Shown: in pieces, positions 1 to 12,300 of the stretch
Numbering within the stretch: the first letter of the stretch is position 1
How the letters are laid out: the number at the start of each line of letters is the position of its first letter
NCBI RefSeq assembly: GCF_003590095.1
Contig: NC_039492.1
Span: 6,634,001 to 6,698,000, forward strand
DNA length: 64,000 nucleotides
From: Trichoplusia ni
Lineage: Eukaryota; Arthropoda; Insecta; Lepidoptera; Noctuidae
Direction: 5' to 3'
The notes under the pieces: model-generated
The model's database searches: none
Seen by the model: only the letters and a program-made list of their open reading frames with translations
Told to the model about the DNA's origin: nothing
Program-made: the position numbers and the translations under genes

Positions 1-47
1 CCCGGCAATGTTAGCTTAACAAATATTCTGAGAACGAATCACCTATT

Positions 48-236
48 ACTAGTTGTTCCTTGCGGCTTCGCCCGCTTGGAGGTCGGTTATTATAGCTACA
101 AGGGCATTACCCTCATTTAATGTAATCTTATTTAAAGAACCTATGAGCTAATACAAAATGTCAGCAATCTCCATACCAAATTTTTGTACCCGTCCACTTG
201 ATTTGGTGTGAAGAGTTGATAAACATACGCACACAT
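48..236 (+). mobile_element. Retroposon fragment, ACTAGCTGTTGCCCGCG family
   Basis: Begins ACTAGTTGTTCCTTGCGG and continues CTTCGCCCGC, close to the common lepidopteran repeat head. It ends in a diverged form of the 'cgtgaag..taacaaacatac' tail. Related pieces lie at 37285-37317 (-), 42534-42651 (+) and 61167-61330 (+). Confidence 0.5.
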
Positions 237-1260
237 TGTAAGTGTGTACACATTTACATATTTTTGCATTATAAATATTAGTATGATAGTGTGACCACTA
301 CTCGCGACCAATCTACGTTCTGTTTAGATTCAGTATGCTTTATAGAGAGATGCCTAACCTTTGTATGCATATTTCTTTTATTAGATCCGTTTGGTCTATT
401 AATATTTAGTTCAGGTACTAATTATTTCTTGTTCTTCTTATAAAATAAAAGATAATTTCAACGTGTGGCCCTTCCACGCGAACCAATTTATCGTCCAATA
501 CAGTACCACTCAACATTAAGATAATTGGAAGAGCGATACTCGTACAGCGTTAATTGTTATACTTTCATACAAAGAATTTCTAGTAGGTGCCTTTCTTTGC
601 AATATAAAAACTTTAATATTAACATCTCTTAACTTACTGGTATGTGACGTCACACGAGATATTAAGTCACTGTATTGCCTTCATTTTTTATTTACGAGAT
701 AAAATATTAAATGCGTATCCAATATTTTTTGGAAATCGGTCTGACTTATTATTTATTTTTTATACAAGAAGAACCGAAACAAGATTTAACTTCAACGATA
801 AATTATTTAAATAAAATGCGGTTCATGTACGTTATCAGTAAGTAATAAAGCAATTTGTATAAATTGTCCTTCCTGTTCAAATATTATATTAAAAGGTATG
901 AAACTTTGCATTTTATTTAACCCTGAAGTAAGCAATATCGTAGAAAATTTTCTTGGATTTAATATCGCAGAAACTCAGATGCAATTTACTTTTATCGTAG
1001 CTCGACACTCCTTGCTGCGTGTTAGGCATTCTTACATAACATGTTCTAAGACTAGATATTGCAATATCAATGACCTATAATAATAAAATAAAAAGTTATG
1101 TGTGTGTGCTCCTTAAGGTTACGTGCACACAATTACAGACCTCAAGTCTCTTACATTTTTCGTATTGAGCTAGAGATACACAGATGTGAGTTGCATATCC
1201 AACTACTTATTTGCTGGTAAACCACCCCCTTTACATCTTAGATAGACCTGTGGATTTCAA

Positions 1261-1640
1261 AGCGAGCTGCCCTCGGCCTTTCTTTCAAAAGTTTACTGCT
1301 CCTTTCATATCTCCGCTTCAATTTTAGAGCGCAATTTATATGCACTTTGTAGCGGTGGCCGTTCAAAAGCACTTCACCGCAGCGTTTATTCGTGGAGAGT
1401 GCTACTGTTAAACGCCGTTTTTTCTGCTGAAGAAGAGTCGTTGATGACGGCGTTCATAGTTAATGAGCAGCCAGTATCCGGCGGGTGTTACTGCGCAAAT
1501 TGCCCGCTCTTTAAAGGCTCGCTGGTTGCCAACTCGACGGGAGCAGGTCTAGCGTGAAAGACGTTTCCGACCGTGCGTTATTGTTTACCCTCGGAATGAC
1601 TTCCTTTTGCTAGCGCACCTAACGAACACAGAGTTTGCAA
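1261..1640. other. GC-rich non-coding island upstream of gene 1
   Basis: A stretch clearly richer in G+C and CpG than its flanks, without a long open frame. It may be a conserved regulatory element or an exon of an unseen transcript. Nothing in it identifies a product. Confidence 0.35.
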
Positions 1641-3106
1641 GTTGTTGCAGCTGCACAAACATATCTCTTTTTTACGTGACACGAACAAAATATAGCCATC
1701 AATGCGGAGCTCTCGACGTTAATAGCTCGTTTTGTGCGGCCAAATAGCTTCAAGCTTTGAATACGTCACGTTTGCCAATGTTCCCTATCTTTTGTAGAAC
1801 TAGCAAATCTATGGACTCATTTATACGACTATTAATACTAAATTATTCTCGTGTAACGTAAATTCTTTGTTAAATTTTGTGTACTTCTTATCTTCAATGT
1901 AATCGTCACAAGCGGGAAAACAGTTAAAAATAAAAGTCTATTGAATGTGTGCCAATGCCAAGTAGGTTGAACGAATATAGATAATCATTTGGAAATACAT
2001 AATTTAGACATGATTAACTATAGACCTGTAGCTATTTTTGTAAAAGGAATAAAAACACGGTTTCTTTGATACTGTATGTAAATTTAATTAATTAGTTCTC
2101 TTGTACGGAACAGGTATCAATTACCTGAGCCGTGTGTATACATTCTAATGTATGTGAGGATATCAAGCCCAGGGTCGTGGTATGATAAATGGTCTCGAAC
2201 TCATTCATTATGAAACGCCGTAGCATTTCAGTCACACCGTGTAATTGAGCCCCGTTCTAACTCACTGTCTAGTGATAGTCCAGTAGATGCAAAACATTTA
2301 ATTATTTTCATGTAATTTGTACTCAATTTTAACTTTATTGGAAAAAAAATAGATTATTAATATGTAAAAAAAATACCTTTGAAATACCATATTTGAAGGA
2401 ATTACAGAAACTGAACGTGTTACAGCTTGAAAAGGCAACACTTAAATTTTAATTAGTTTTGAGACGAAAACCCATAAATGAAATAAGTGCATTTTTTGTT
2501 ACTGCACTGTTGTATTTACATAGGTAAATTACTGATAATTGTTATTACCCGGTTGTAAAAATTAATACAAAACCGCAAAAAGAATCTTAAGTACCACACA
2601 TATAACTGTTTTATTGTCAAATCAAAGCTATTTCAACCACAACCCGACATTTCCCATTCAACGTTGCCCTAGTCTGTTAGCTTAAAACTATCTCCTTCAT
2701 ACATCATACAAAGCTTTCTTAAAGGAATGTGAATAACCTTACATGTTTATAAAACCTAAGATCTCAGTGTAAACAAAATGAATGTCGAAGAATAATATTT
2801 TTACAAAAAACGTGCTCTCGGACAATGAAATAAACCTTCGTTGTATTAATAAACATTGTAAGGAATCTAGCGATCGAGAAAGATTTGAATAAAAATATAT
2901 TTATTGTTGAGTTATGAAAACATGATGAAGCATGACACGGGGCTAGCGTCGACGTCGGACGAACGTCCGGCGCACACGTCCCATGTTGAATAATTCTTAC
3001 TGGCTTATTTTCAAACTGCATCGATTGTGTGCCCGCATACTTGTAGCATCGACATATTTCGACGTCCAGTGATTAATGTATTTTCTATTATGGCAATTGT
3101 ACGCAG

Positions 3107-3323
3107 TGCGCATGCGACGAATAGTATTATTAGAGGGAAGCTAAACGAGATCACACGGGTTCGTCGGTTAGTTTCAGTCTCACCTAGTTAAGTGTCCGCT
3201 GTGCTTTCAATAAAAACTATGTGTGCTCCGCGCTGAAGTGCCTGCGTCCGATACATGTGCTTTAATTAACGAACATTAAGTGAATGTTATACGTTCTTAA
3301 ATTGTGTACAGGGTCAAGCGAAA
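3107..3323 (+). promoter_or_regulatory. Gene 1 core promoter candidate and 5' leader
   Basis: An arthropod initiator-like TCAGT lies at 3174-3178. About 60 bases upstream is TGCGCATGCG (3107-3116), the palindromic NRF-1/Ewg-type site. No TATA box is evident. The deduced leader (about 3176-3323) holds three short upstream reading frames: 3219-3236, 3255-3269 and 3284-3337, the last overlapping the main ATG out of frame. The TSS is inferred from motifs only. Confidence 0.45.
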
Positions 3324-3348
3324 ATGACCGCCAATAACTGTGATGTTG
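3324..3348 (+). CDS. SLC9B-like: Gene 1 exon 1 (start codon)
   Basis: Encodes MTANNCDV plus the first base of codon 9. The donor is GTATGT at 3349. The ATG is preceded by AAA and the exon is matched in position, phase and start context by gene 2 exon 1. Because the exon is tiny the start rests on the splice model, not on a long open frame. Confidence 0.75.
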
Positions 3349-6300
3349 GTATGTTATTAATTTGCTTTTTTTATTAATTTATTAGCTGCTTTCTTTTTTC
3401 CATTTATATTTTCTTTTATTTTTCCTAACAGAAAATAAGGGGGCATCGGATCAAAAATACTATTCATTGCATTCAAATTTATTTCTGAATAAATTAAACA
3501 AGGAAATCATATTATTTTGTATCTTGATTAATTTTGACACTCGTTATCCTGAAAGTTAATAAACCTGATCATAATTTCATTGAGTAGCCCTAAATTATTT
3601 TCTTTTCGTCATAAATTTTCATTAAAAAAATAGTGTCATCGCAATTAATGAAATAATTTAAAAATGAAAATAATTTGATCTTTAAAATGAAGTACCTATT
3701 AAATTGAGACACGCAAGACATTTAATTCTTAAATACAGACACACGCAATAACATAAATACATCTAATTCAAGCCACTTGAGATAGTTACGTTTTAATAGA
3801 TAACGACAATTAGCACATACCATTTAATATTCATTTCTATGAGTTATAGCGAATCATTAATCTTCTTAACAGTTTTATCCTAATTTGATACTAATCATAA
3901 CGATATATTCAAAAACAATTGAGAAAAAAATTGCAAGTCACGTTTAAACAATAGGACATGTGACTGACATAGCTATCGAAATAGTAAATAGTTTTTTCTA
4001 TAGGTAAACGATAAATTGTATTTCGTGCCATTAAATGACGTTTTGCTGCCTTATCGTGAAAACAGTAACCCTTTCCCAGTTGTACTATTAAACGACTTGA
4101 TAAGCATATAGAAAAATGAAATATAACATGGAAATGTTAATATAATTTTAAGAGGGCGGGAAAGTACTTGTCACATGCATTTATCTTCAATGGTTTGCTT
4201 TATGTTTCAACCGGTAGACGCTCGTCAGAATGCAATACTGTTTCAATGGGTTTGCGATCTAGTTGGTACCGTGGAGCTAGGTACTGGCGCTAATTGATGC
4301 AGTGACACGGGTCAAGGTTGTTCGAATAATCTGGCTGACACTGACATTCGATAATAATAAAGAACGAATGAAAAAAATCAATTTTTGGAGCACATAATCC
4401 TGCAGGTTGTATTGATCGTGGTCGCAAGCACACTACTAAACATGCAAGGCGACAGTTAAAAGTTTGTAACATTTGTTATCTCAAAATCGAAGGCAAGAAG
4501 TCTTCAGCTTATCTTTTTAATATTCAATACATCTTTCAGCACAAATATGGCTTTAATTTTATGGGAAATACAAAAGTTGTTGTTAGATCCAAAAGATATG
4601 ATCATTCTGTTGGTTGTTTTGTCCCGCCTAGCGCCTCCGAGGCTGGTGTTGTGCCAACTTCGTTCAGATCCTGCAGAATGCTATTCACACTGTGACTATT
4701 GTTGAAATACTTTGTCACGCTTTACAATTGGTTACAAGACGTAATACGCTCTGATTGAAATCTCTTGCCTTATTCGCACGAGCTGGTGTGTAAACCGTTT
4801 TTGAAGGTCCTGTTAACTTTCCATCCAAAAAAAGTTGTCATTCGCTGTAAGTATTGTTGGAAGAAACAAAAGGCTATCTTCATTTAAAGATCAGGAAAGT
4901 GTGAAAAATCATATTCATCGTATTCATAGAGTTAACAAAAAATCAAGAGAAAATTGGATTATTATTTCCTCGTATCGAGCATTCACTAAATGAGCCAATT
5001 CGGATTTTTACATAATCTGAGTTTTATGGGCAAAACTGCGATTATGTAAAAATCTAATAACATTTCCCGAGAATTGAACCTAAGATTACGTCTACCGATA
5101 ATACCAGCTAGTAACTATGTTAATTTTATTATCACGCTATTGGTCTAAGAAGTCTTTTAACTTGTTTAAGATTATAATAGATCTTAGATGTATTATTCAT
5201 TAATCTTCCTGAGTGTCTCCATAACATAAACATCTTGACTTATTACAACTGACATAGTGATATAATATACACTCTTTATAGACATTAAACATGTATAAAA
5301 ACATTGGCACGTGTATAATAACAGTTCTAGACCATCAATCTAATAGTTTCATTGTCATAATGATTATGAGTCCGGACATTTTATTTTTCGTTGTGATCGT
5401 AAACCTAATTCCATTCGCAAGCTGAACTAGATCGCACTACTGGGCAAAAAGCCTCCCCACTTTCTTAAGTAAGAGTTTAATAAACATAAATTCCGATACA
5501 TATCTGTGTTATGCGGCCTTAACATTAATTTGAAACTTTTCTCGTCGGCACCTCGACAAAGTTATTAATATAATTTACAATGCTTTTAACTGGTCATAAC
5601 ATTTGTCCCGTATAACGACTTTTGTTCGAGTTTTTGAATACGAGGAAACAAAATTCATTAGGGAATGTCGTTTGTGATATGTCTGTGATTCGTCAATTGT
5701 GTTTAAAAAAATGTTTCGAAATACTTTCCGTGTTTTTTGAAAGTACAGCTTTTTCACATTGCTACTAAATTATATGATGATTATATGATATAATATACGT
5801 GTTGACGTCCCAATGCAGAACAAAGACCGCTAGCGATATATAGATATGGGTGTGCTAGTTTCAGCCTAGTATATAATTTTCCTAATAAAACCGCCTTTTT
5901 AGAGTCAATTCAAAAAAGTATTTTATTTATCTTAATCGAGAGCAATTATTAAGTATTCATTTTATTCCCTATGGCTCGTTTGTCAGTCGATATTCTTGAA
6001 CTGCTGTGTTGTTTGTATATTGCTGAGTGTGAAAATTGATAGTTTTGTTCCATAAACATTGCTGACACTGTTACGTGGAGTGCAATGTTAGAAAATAAAT
6101 AGTGTATCAAGTTAATATTATAGCTGTGCTGAATGTTTTTGTTTTAAAGAAAATATATAAAGAATAAAGTGTGATCACAGTTTTGTAGAATAATTAAGTG
6201 CAGTTAAAAAGTAAAAAATCTCCCAAAAATACCCTGTGACAGAGACACACATATGGGTCAAACTTGTAACACCACTGTTTTTGCATCGTGTTTAACAAGG

Positions 6301-9300
6301 AAGCATGTTTAGTGTTTTAAAAAAAAGTTCAAACAAATTGAGTTATTTTCCTGGAATCATAAAAACAGTAAATTAATCTAATAATCCTAAGATCAGCTCG
6401 AATCAGTTTATGTTTTTATAGTTCCTAATAATAGCCATTAAATATATAATTACGTACACTCATTTTTAATGTGAAGAAAATTAATCTCTGATATTATCAG
6501 TGCCAACCAGTCTGAGGAAACCCATAATAAAAAATATTAACCAGTTTTTAACACTATAATCAACCATATAATTGTCGGTGAACTCTAAAACATATTTTAC
6601 AGTCAACATGATGTCAAAGAATAAAAAATGTTCAGAAAATTCTTAGAATTATTTATTTTAATTACAGTACTATTTAAAACGAAGGTCATTGGTTATCACA
6701 ACCAATTGTATATTTGAATGATCAGACGCAATAGGCATACTCGAGCTTTTGGCAGCGTTCACACCAAATGAAAAATCGGCCACGATTGTGATTTTTCATC
6801 AACAACGCATATGATAATTTTGGTTAAGTGCGAACGAAAAAGTACGAAAGTGATTATAACGGCGCCATGCTGTTTTACGTTGTCTGACTATACATACGTG
6901 TGGTCTGAACGCGGCCTTATTGATCAGAAACTGGCGTGTGTTCAATGATAATCAAATGAAAAAAACTTCTTCTTGAATGTTTCGTATATTTTTGTTTTTA
7001 AAACGTGAAAGTGATATATAGTAGCTGTTTTTAATTATAAGATGATTTTAGATCCCATACTTATAATTTTTTTATGTCAGACAGTTTGGAATTCCATAGT
7101 CAATGATTTGATTTTAAATTCTAAATTCCTTTTAAGAGAGATATGAGATCTATATCATGCAGGGGCAGGTTCGATCTAAATTTGACTTTTTCAAAGTTAA
7201 GTGTACTTTCCTTGTTTTTCCTAAACATCACTGACTCACTGTGAAAAAAAAAATCGTGAGGAAACCTGGATTCCAAATATTGAAATCTGAAATCGCCAAC
7301 CCGCAGTGTGCTAGCGTGGTGACCAATGCTCAAACCTTCCCTATACAGAAAGACTCCAGTGCCCAGCAGTGAAATGTATCCAGGATGGCCTTATAATATA
7401 AGGTCTATTATGAAAATAGCTTGTTTTTCCACCTATGTATGTTTGACCTATACAGGAGATATAAGTTTTAAAAGGATACCTCAAATATTTATGTTAATTG
7501 GCCTTTGACTATTAAAATGATGACAATGCTCTGGATAGCTGTTATGATTCGTCTAAGGCATGTTTATATTCTTCACAAAGGATCGATATTAAAATATCCG
7601 TGTATTACGTCACTAAGGGAACAATGCACTAAATATCCTAAGTAGGTTTGTAGTCTTGTTTGTAATCTGTTCCGTTTATTATTTTTCATGACAAATATCA
7701 TGCACTTATTTAGCGTAGCGTATAAAAAATACAATTATTATAAAAACAAAGATATTCAATCTAATTAAATTGATGTAATAATTCTTGTTGAAAATGAAAA
7801 GAAAATCTTTCGAAAATTCTTTATAGTTGTAATATTCTTAGGGGTTACTTTGTCTTTCCACATGGTATAATGAGTAGTATCTTTAGCGGGACAAAAACTG
7901 TGTTTGTTAAGTCGAAAGACTTTAAGTTGTAAGTGGTGACAATTTAAAGAAAGAAGAATCTAGCTATGAATATTTTCCAAACATTATAGAACAGCTAGCC
8001 AAATAGATACTAAATAAAATGAAAGCTACTTGTTTTAATAAAAATATTTCACATTTTCAGATAAAAACGAGAACATCAGAACAACTAATGTGACCACGCT
8101 AGACCTAGGATCCGCCAAAACGTGAGTAAGTACTTGTATGTATATAATTTTCCGTTCACTCGCGTCCTTAACATGTAGAAATTGTAGATTTATTGCTGAA
8201 ATATTTTAGCGCAAGTCATATATTTGTATCGTTTCTTGTTTCAGTACACTCCCCGACAAAAATGAAAAGAAAATATTCTTAGGAAAGCTGTTGCTGACTC
8301 TACCCACTGTTTCCGAATTAAGACAATACGTCGGCGTTTTTCTTTGTGGTAAGTAACAATGTTGATATTATCGATCGAACAATAGGATACCTTGAAAACT
8401 ATTGAATTCCCACGCTGTTGAATGAAGTTTTTAACAATGTTTTGTTTGTAAACAATTCGAGCAACACTTTACTATGTATGTAAACTAGGAGCGGTATTGA
8501 TAAGGAAATTTATATTTTGCCGATATTGATTCCCATTATCTTTAGTTAGTAGTCTGAAGTCCGTCGTTGTTTCGTCTTATAGGTAAATTCGATGTTAATA
8601 TTCTGTACTTTAGTTTAACAAAGAGTTTTTTACCATTTTGGACTTGTGCTAGGGCACACAGCAAGCTTGCTTAACTCACTTTATAAATACGAATATTATG
8701 AAGGAAAAACACTAACCAATAATTAAAACAATATGTCTGTAACACGGCCCTGGTAATATAATTTCCGTCAACCGTGATCCATGAGTAGGATCTTTGACAA
8801 GTGACGTTTAGTTTTAAGTGCCATAGTTTACAATGCGGACCAGAGCTCTCGGTAAAGGTGAGTCCAGATTACTGCGGCTGAGTGGGCAGCACTCATCTGT
8901 GGCGTAATGACGTCACGCTGCGGTCACCAGCCCCTCTGACCACTGATGACTCTCTGTGATATATTTCGAGAACAAAGACTCTAATTCTTGTAGCTATGTA
9001 ATAGGGTTGTTGGTTTTGGGTTGTCGGTAATTTTATTTCGTAAAATATCAAAATTAGGACTCTACTTTTTTCTTTTTAACTTTAATATTTGCATTTTTGA
9101 GTGGCCTAAAACGTAAATTGAAAAAAAATAAGTAGAATTTACCTATTTTGATTTGAGTACCGAATAATCGTTTCGTCAATAACGAAAACTTACATTTATA
9201 TTTAAACTATCTCTTAAAAACTAAATAATGTATAATTTCGCACATTTCAAAAGTATATTTTTTAATTATAATTACCAAGCGGCAATAGGTGAACATACTT

Positions 9301-12300
9301 ACAGCCTATCACAATACATATCGTTCTAATAAAGCATAACTAAACGGAGTAAGCTTGTCAACCAATAACCAAAGTAAAGTGTTGTCACCAAGTCTCTCGA
9401 GCAAGATAAACTCAATCCGAGCAAAGTTAGCCGATGCCCACGTCCGAACGTCAGGTTAACTACCCTAATAGCAGGGTAGCACATGCAACAACCTCATTAT
9501 GCAACGTTAGAGCAGCCACATCACATTACCTCCTGTAAACGTTGGAAACATATGCATATTCGGGCCAAATTATACCTCTGTAATAGCCAGGCTGTTTGCT
9601 TTACATCACTCTCAACATATTCGTAACTGAAACGTTTTGGTTGAGGTCTATTCTATCTCTGTGTATGGAGATCATGTTACATGTAATAAAAATATTAAGG
9701 TTTTTGACGTCTGTATTAGGTACTAATTGGTAGACAAAGACATACTTCGGATGCAAAAAATGTGTAAAATTAATGGAATATCTTAAATAAAATTTCCTAG
9801 TACAAACAGTAAATAGAAAGATATAAAAAGAAAAAATAAGATCTCGTACAAGCGTAGATATATCGTATAATAAGACCGTTGTATTAATTTATTTTGTTTA
9901 AAATTATTTATTTTAAACAAAATAAACTAATTTTTAGAGCAGGTTATTTTTGTCCGAATACACTGGAAATTGACAGCTCTTCAGCATTAGTGTGGTATTC
10001 AGCATTCATGAGATACCTCAATGGGAATTCTTTTGAATTCAGTAAAAACAAATTACGATGCCAGAATATGACTTTGAATGACCACGAAAGGAGACAAAGA
10101 AAGGTTGTTAACTTCATTCTAAATATAACCAATGTTCTGCAATTTACATGAAACTGACGTTATTAAAACATCATTGTTCTTTTGGAACAAATAATTATGC
10201 AAAATACGCTAAATATAGTTTACATTCATAACTGTTAAGAAATTATCTACTAAGTAACAAGACAAGAAAAGGTTTTTTTTTTAAATAACGGTAAATTGTT
10301 TTAAGGCTATTTTTCCCTTTGTGTATGGAACTCTATTTTTGTTTCGTAGACTCTTACTAAGGCTCGCGTTCTATACGTCTATCTGCTAAAAGGTGCTATC
10401 ACTTAAGCAGTGTTTAAGCAACGGTTCATACACTTTGACATTTGATAAATATAGTATTTTGTTTTTCTTATTCAAATTTCTATAGAACCCTCAATGTCAC
10501 AGGTCTGAGTTGAACTCGACCTTCTTTTTTTGCTCACAATTGGATACTAGTCACAAGTCAGGTGTCTGAGACCAAAATAAACTGATCATGTAATGCAATG
10601 AATGTGCACACGTATGTAGTACTCAAATAAAAAGAGTTATTCTTCATAGCACGTGATAACAATAAGGCTTTCTGTTCCTCTAATTTAAACAATTGTAAGT
10701 AATTACATTAGTGTGTCACATGTCATCCGATGACTGTATTACTTAGAGAAGTGCTAACAGAGCACGAGGTGTGTACTTTACATATAAGTAATAGTTTATG
10801 GAAGGAAAATCTTTGTTTAGCTTTTCTCGACTTGTAAATTGAGTGTGAATTTTATTATTCTTTCACTTTCTCACATTATCACACTTCCGGGATTATTTTC
10901 GGATGCGGTTTCAAGAAATGACTCTTTGAGCGAAAGGGAGTGTCAGACTTTTACTGACTTATCCATGTTCCTTCCTTTGCTCTTTGCGGACCGGGGCCCA
11001 GATAACCCTTTAGGATCATCCCGGTAGTCCGACAAGGAACAGCCCTAATGGTCCTAACAGCCCACAGAGCTTGCTGCCACTGAACTTGTCTTTGACGCGC
11101 GCGTGAGAATACTTCCAAGCCTGAGTCTGTCTCATTCACTTTTAACTAAAATTAAAGGATATTTTACTCCCTACTGTGATTATTAATGACATGCTCATAG
11201 GGGTTAATACTATTTTACATATACTAGGTTAGCCTTTTCTCTACGGGCCTGCCTTTAAATACCAGCATTTTACATAATGCGACGACCATCTTACCTTCGT
11301 AAGCCAATTTCAGGAGGCTTAGGTTACCGATATGCTTAGCAGACAGGTTAAAGTTTCAGGAATTGTTAGGCTTTATAATCGTGTCTTTCAAATGCCTTTC
11401 AGCACCCGGCAATAGTAGATCTTTATAATATTAATAAAATTATCAATTTTCGGTTTATCCGCTATCAGTAGTTAGCAGCAGCATACGGAAACAATTAGAC
11501 TCAGAACTTGCACACGTTGGTGATCACACAAACGATGTCCCAAGAGGGATTCGAACCAGCGACTTGTCGCGCTAAACGCCAAAGTGGGTTTCCCAACACT
11601 AAGGATAACCATGCCACCAATTGGATTTTCAAAAGTTCTCTTTCCCGAACACAAAGTTGAATTCATATTTAATGAGTGTAGTTTTGAAATATCCAAAAAC
11701 CTTTATAAATGTTTCGGTTAACTAACTTTATATGTAGCGTAGCAGGCATTCGTGATACGTTAGTTTTACTGTACCGACAGCCCGATTCGATAGCCAAAGT
11801 TTATTCTGTAAAATATGCACTTTTATGTACCGCCCAAAATTTTTGAGCTACAATATTTTTTGGGCAATTTGTAAGCGCTTTTACTAAATGCCAATTACTT
11901 GATATCGAAGCGTTTAATAAAGTCTTCTGATATTTTATTAATACTGTTAAGTAAAATGTAAAATATTAATTTCGTATAAAATTGTTAACGATAAATTTTA
12001 CTCTCAGCTACTTGGTAAACCCATAGCATAATTAGGTAACATTTTATCTCGTTAACAGACTTTAAAAGGTAGATAAAAACACATATAATTATTGTATTAC
12101 AAATAAATAGGAGTTTATTTATATATTACACTATATAATTATATTTTCCCACAACAAAACCAAACTAGCCTTTAGATGTACCACTTCTTCCATATAGGGA
12201 AGGTTTGAGATTGAACACCACTCTAGTTGCGGATTAGAGATTTCAGATTCTAATATTTGAGAATCGAGCTTTCTTCACCATGTTCTCACTTTACTTTTTG

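Larger units (their letters stand above)
1..3106. other. Upstream intergenic region
   Basis: No supported gene. It holds a retroposon fragment at 48-236, a GC-richer island at about 1261-1640 and AT-rich spacer. Open frames at 898-1080 (+) and 2764-3021 (-) show no recognisable protein. Confidence 0.6.
3349..8060 (+). other. Gene 1 intron 1
   Basis: 4.7 kb, AT-rich. Holds a strong hairpin at 5003-5054 and a retroposon copy at 7126-7396. No coding signal is seen. Confidence 0.7.

Noticed and set aside
2764..3021. 85-codon minus-strand frame before gene 1
   Set aside because: No recognisable domains, and it abuts the gene 1 promoter; likely chance.
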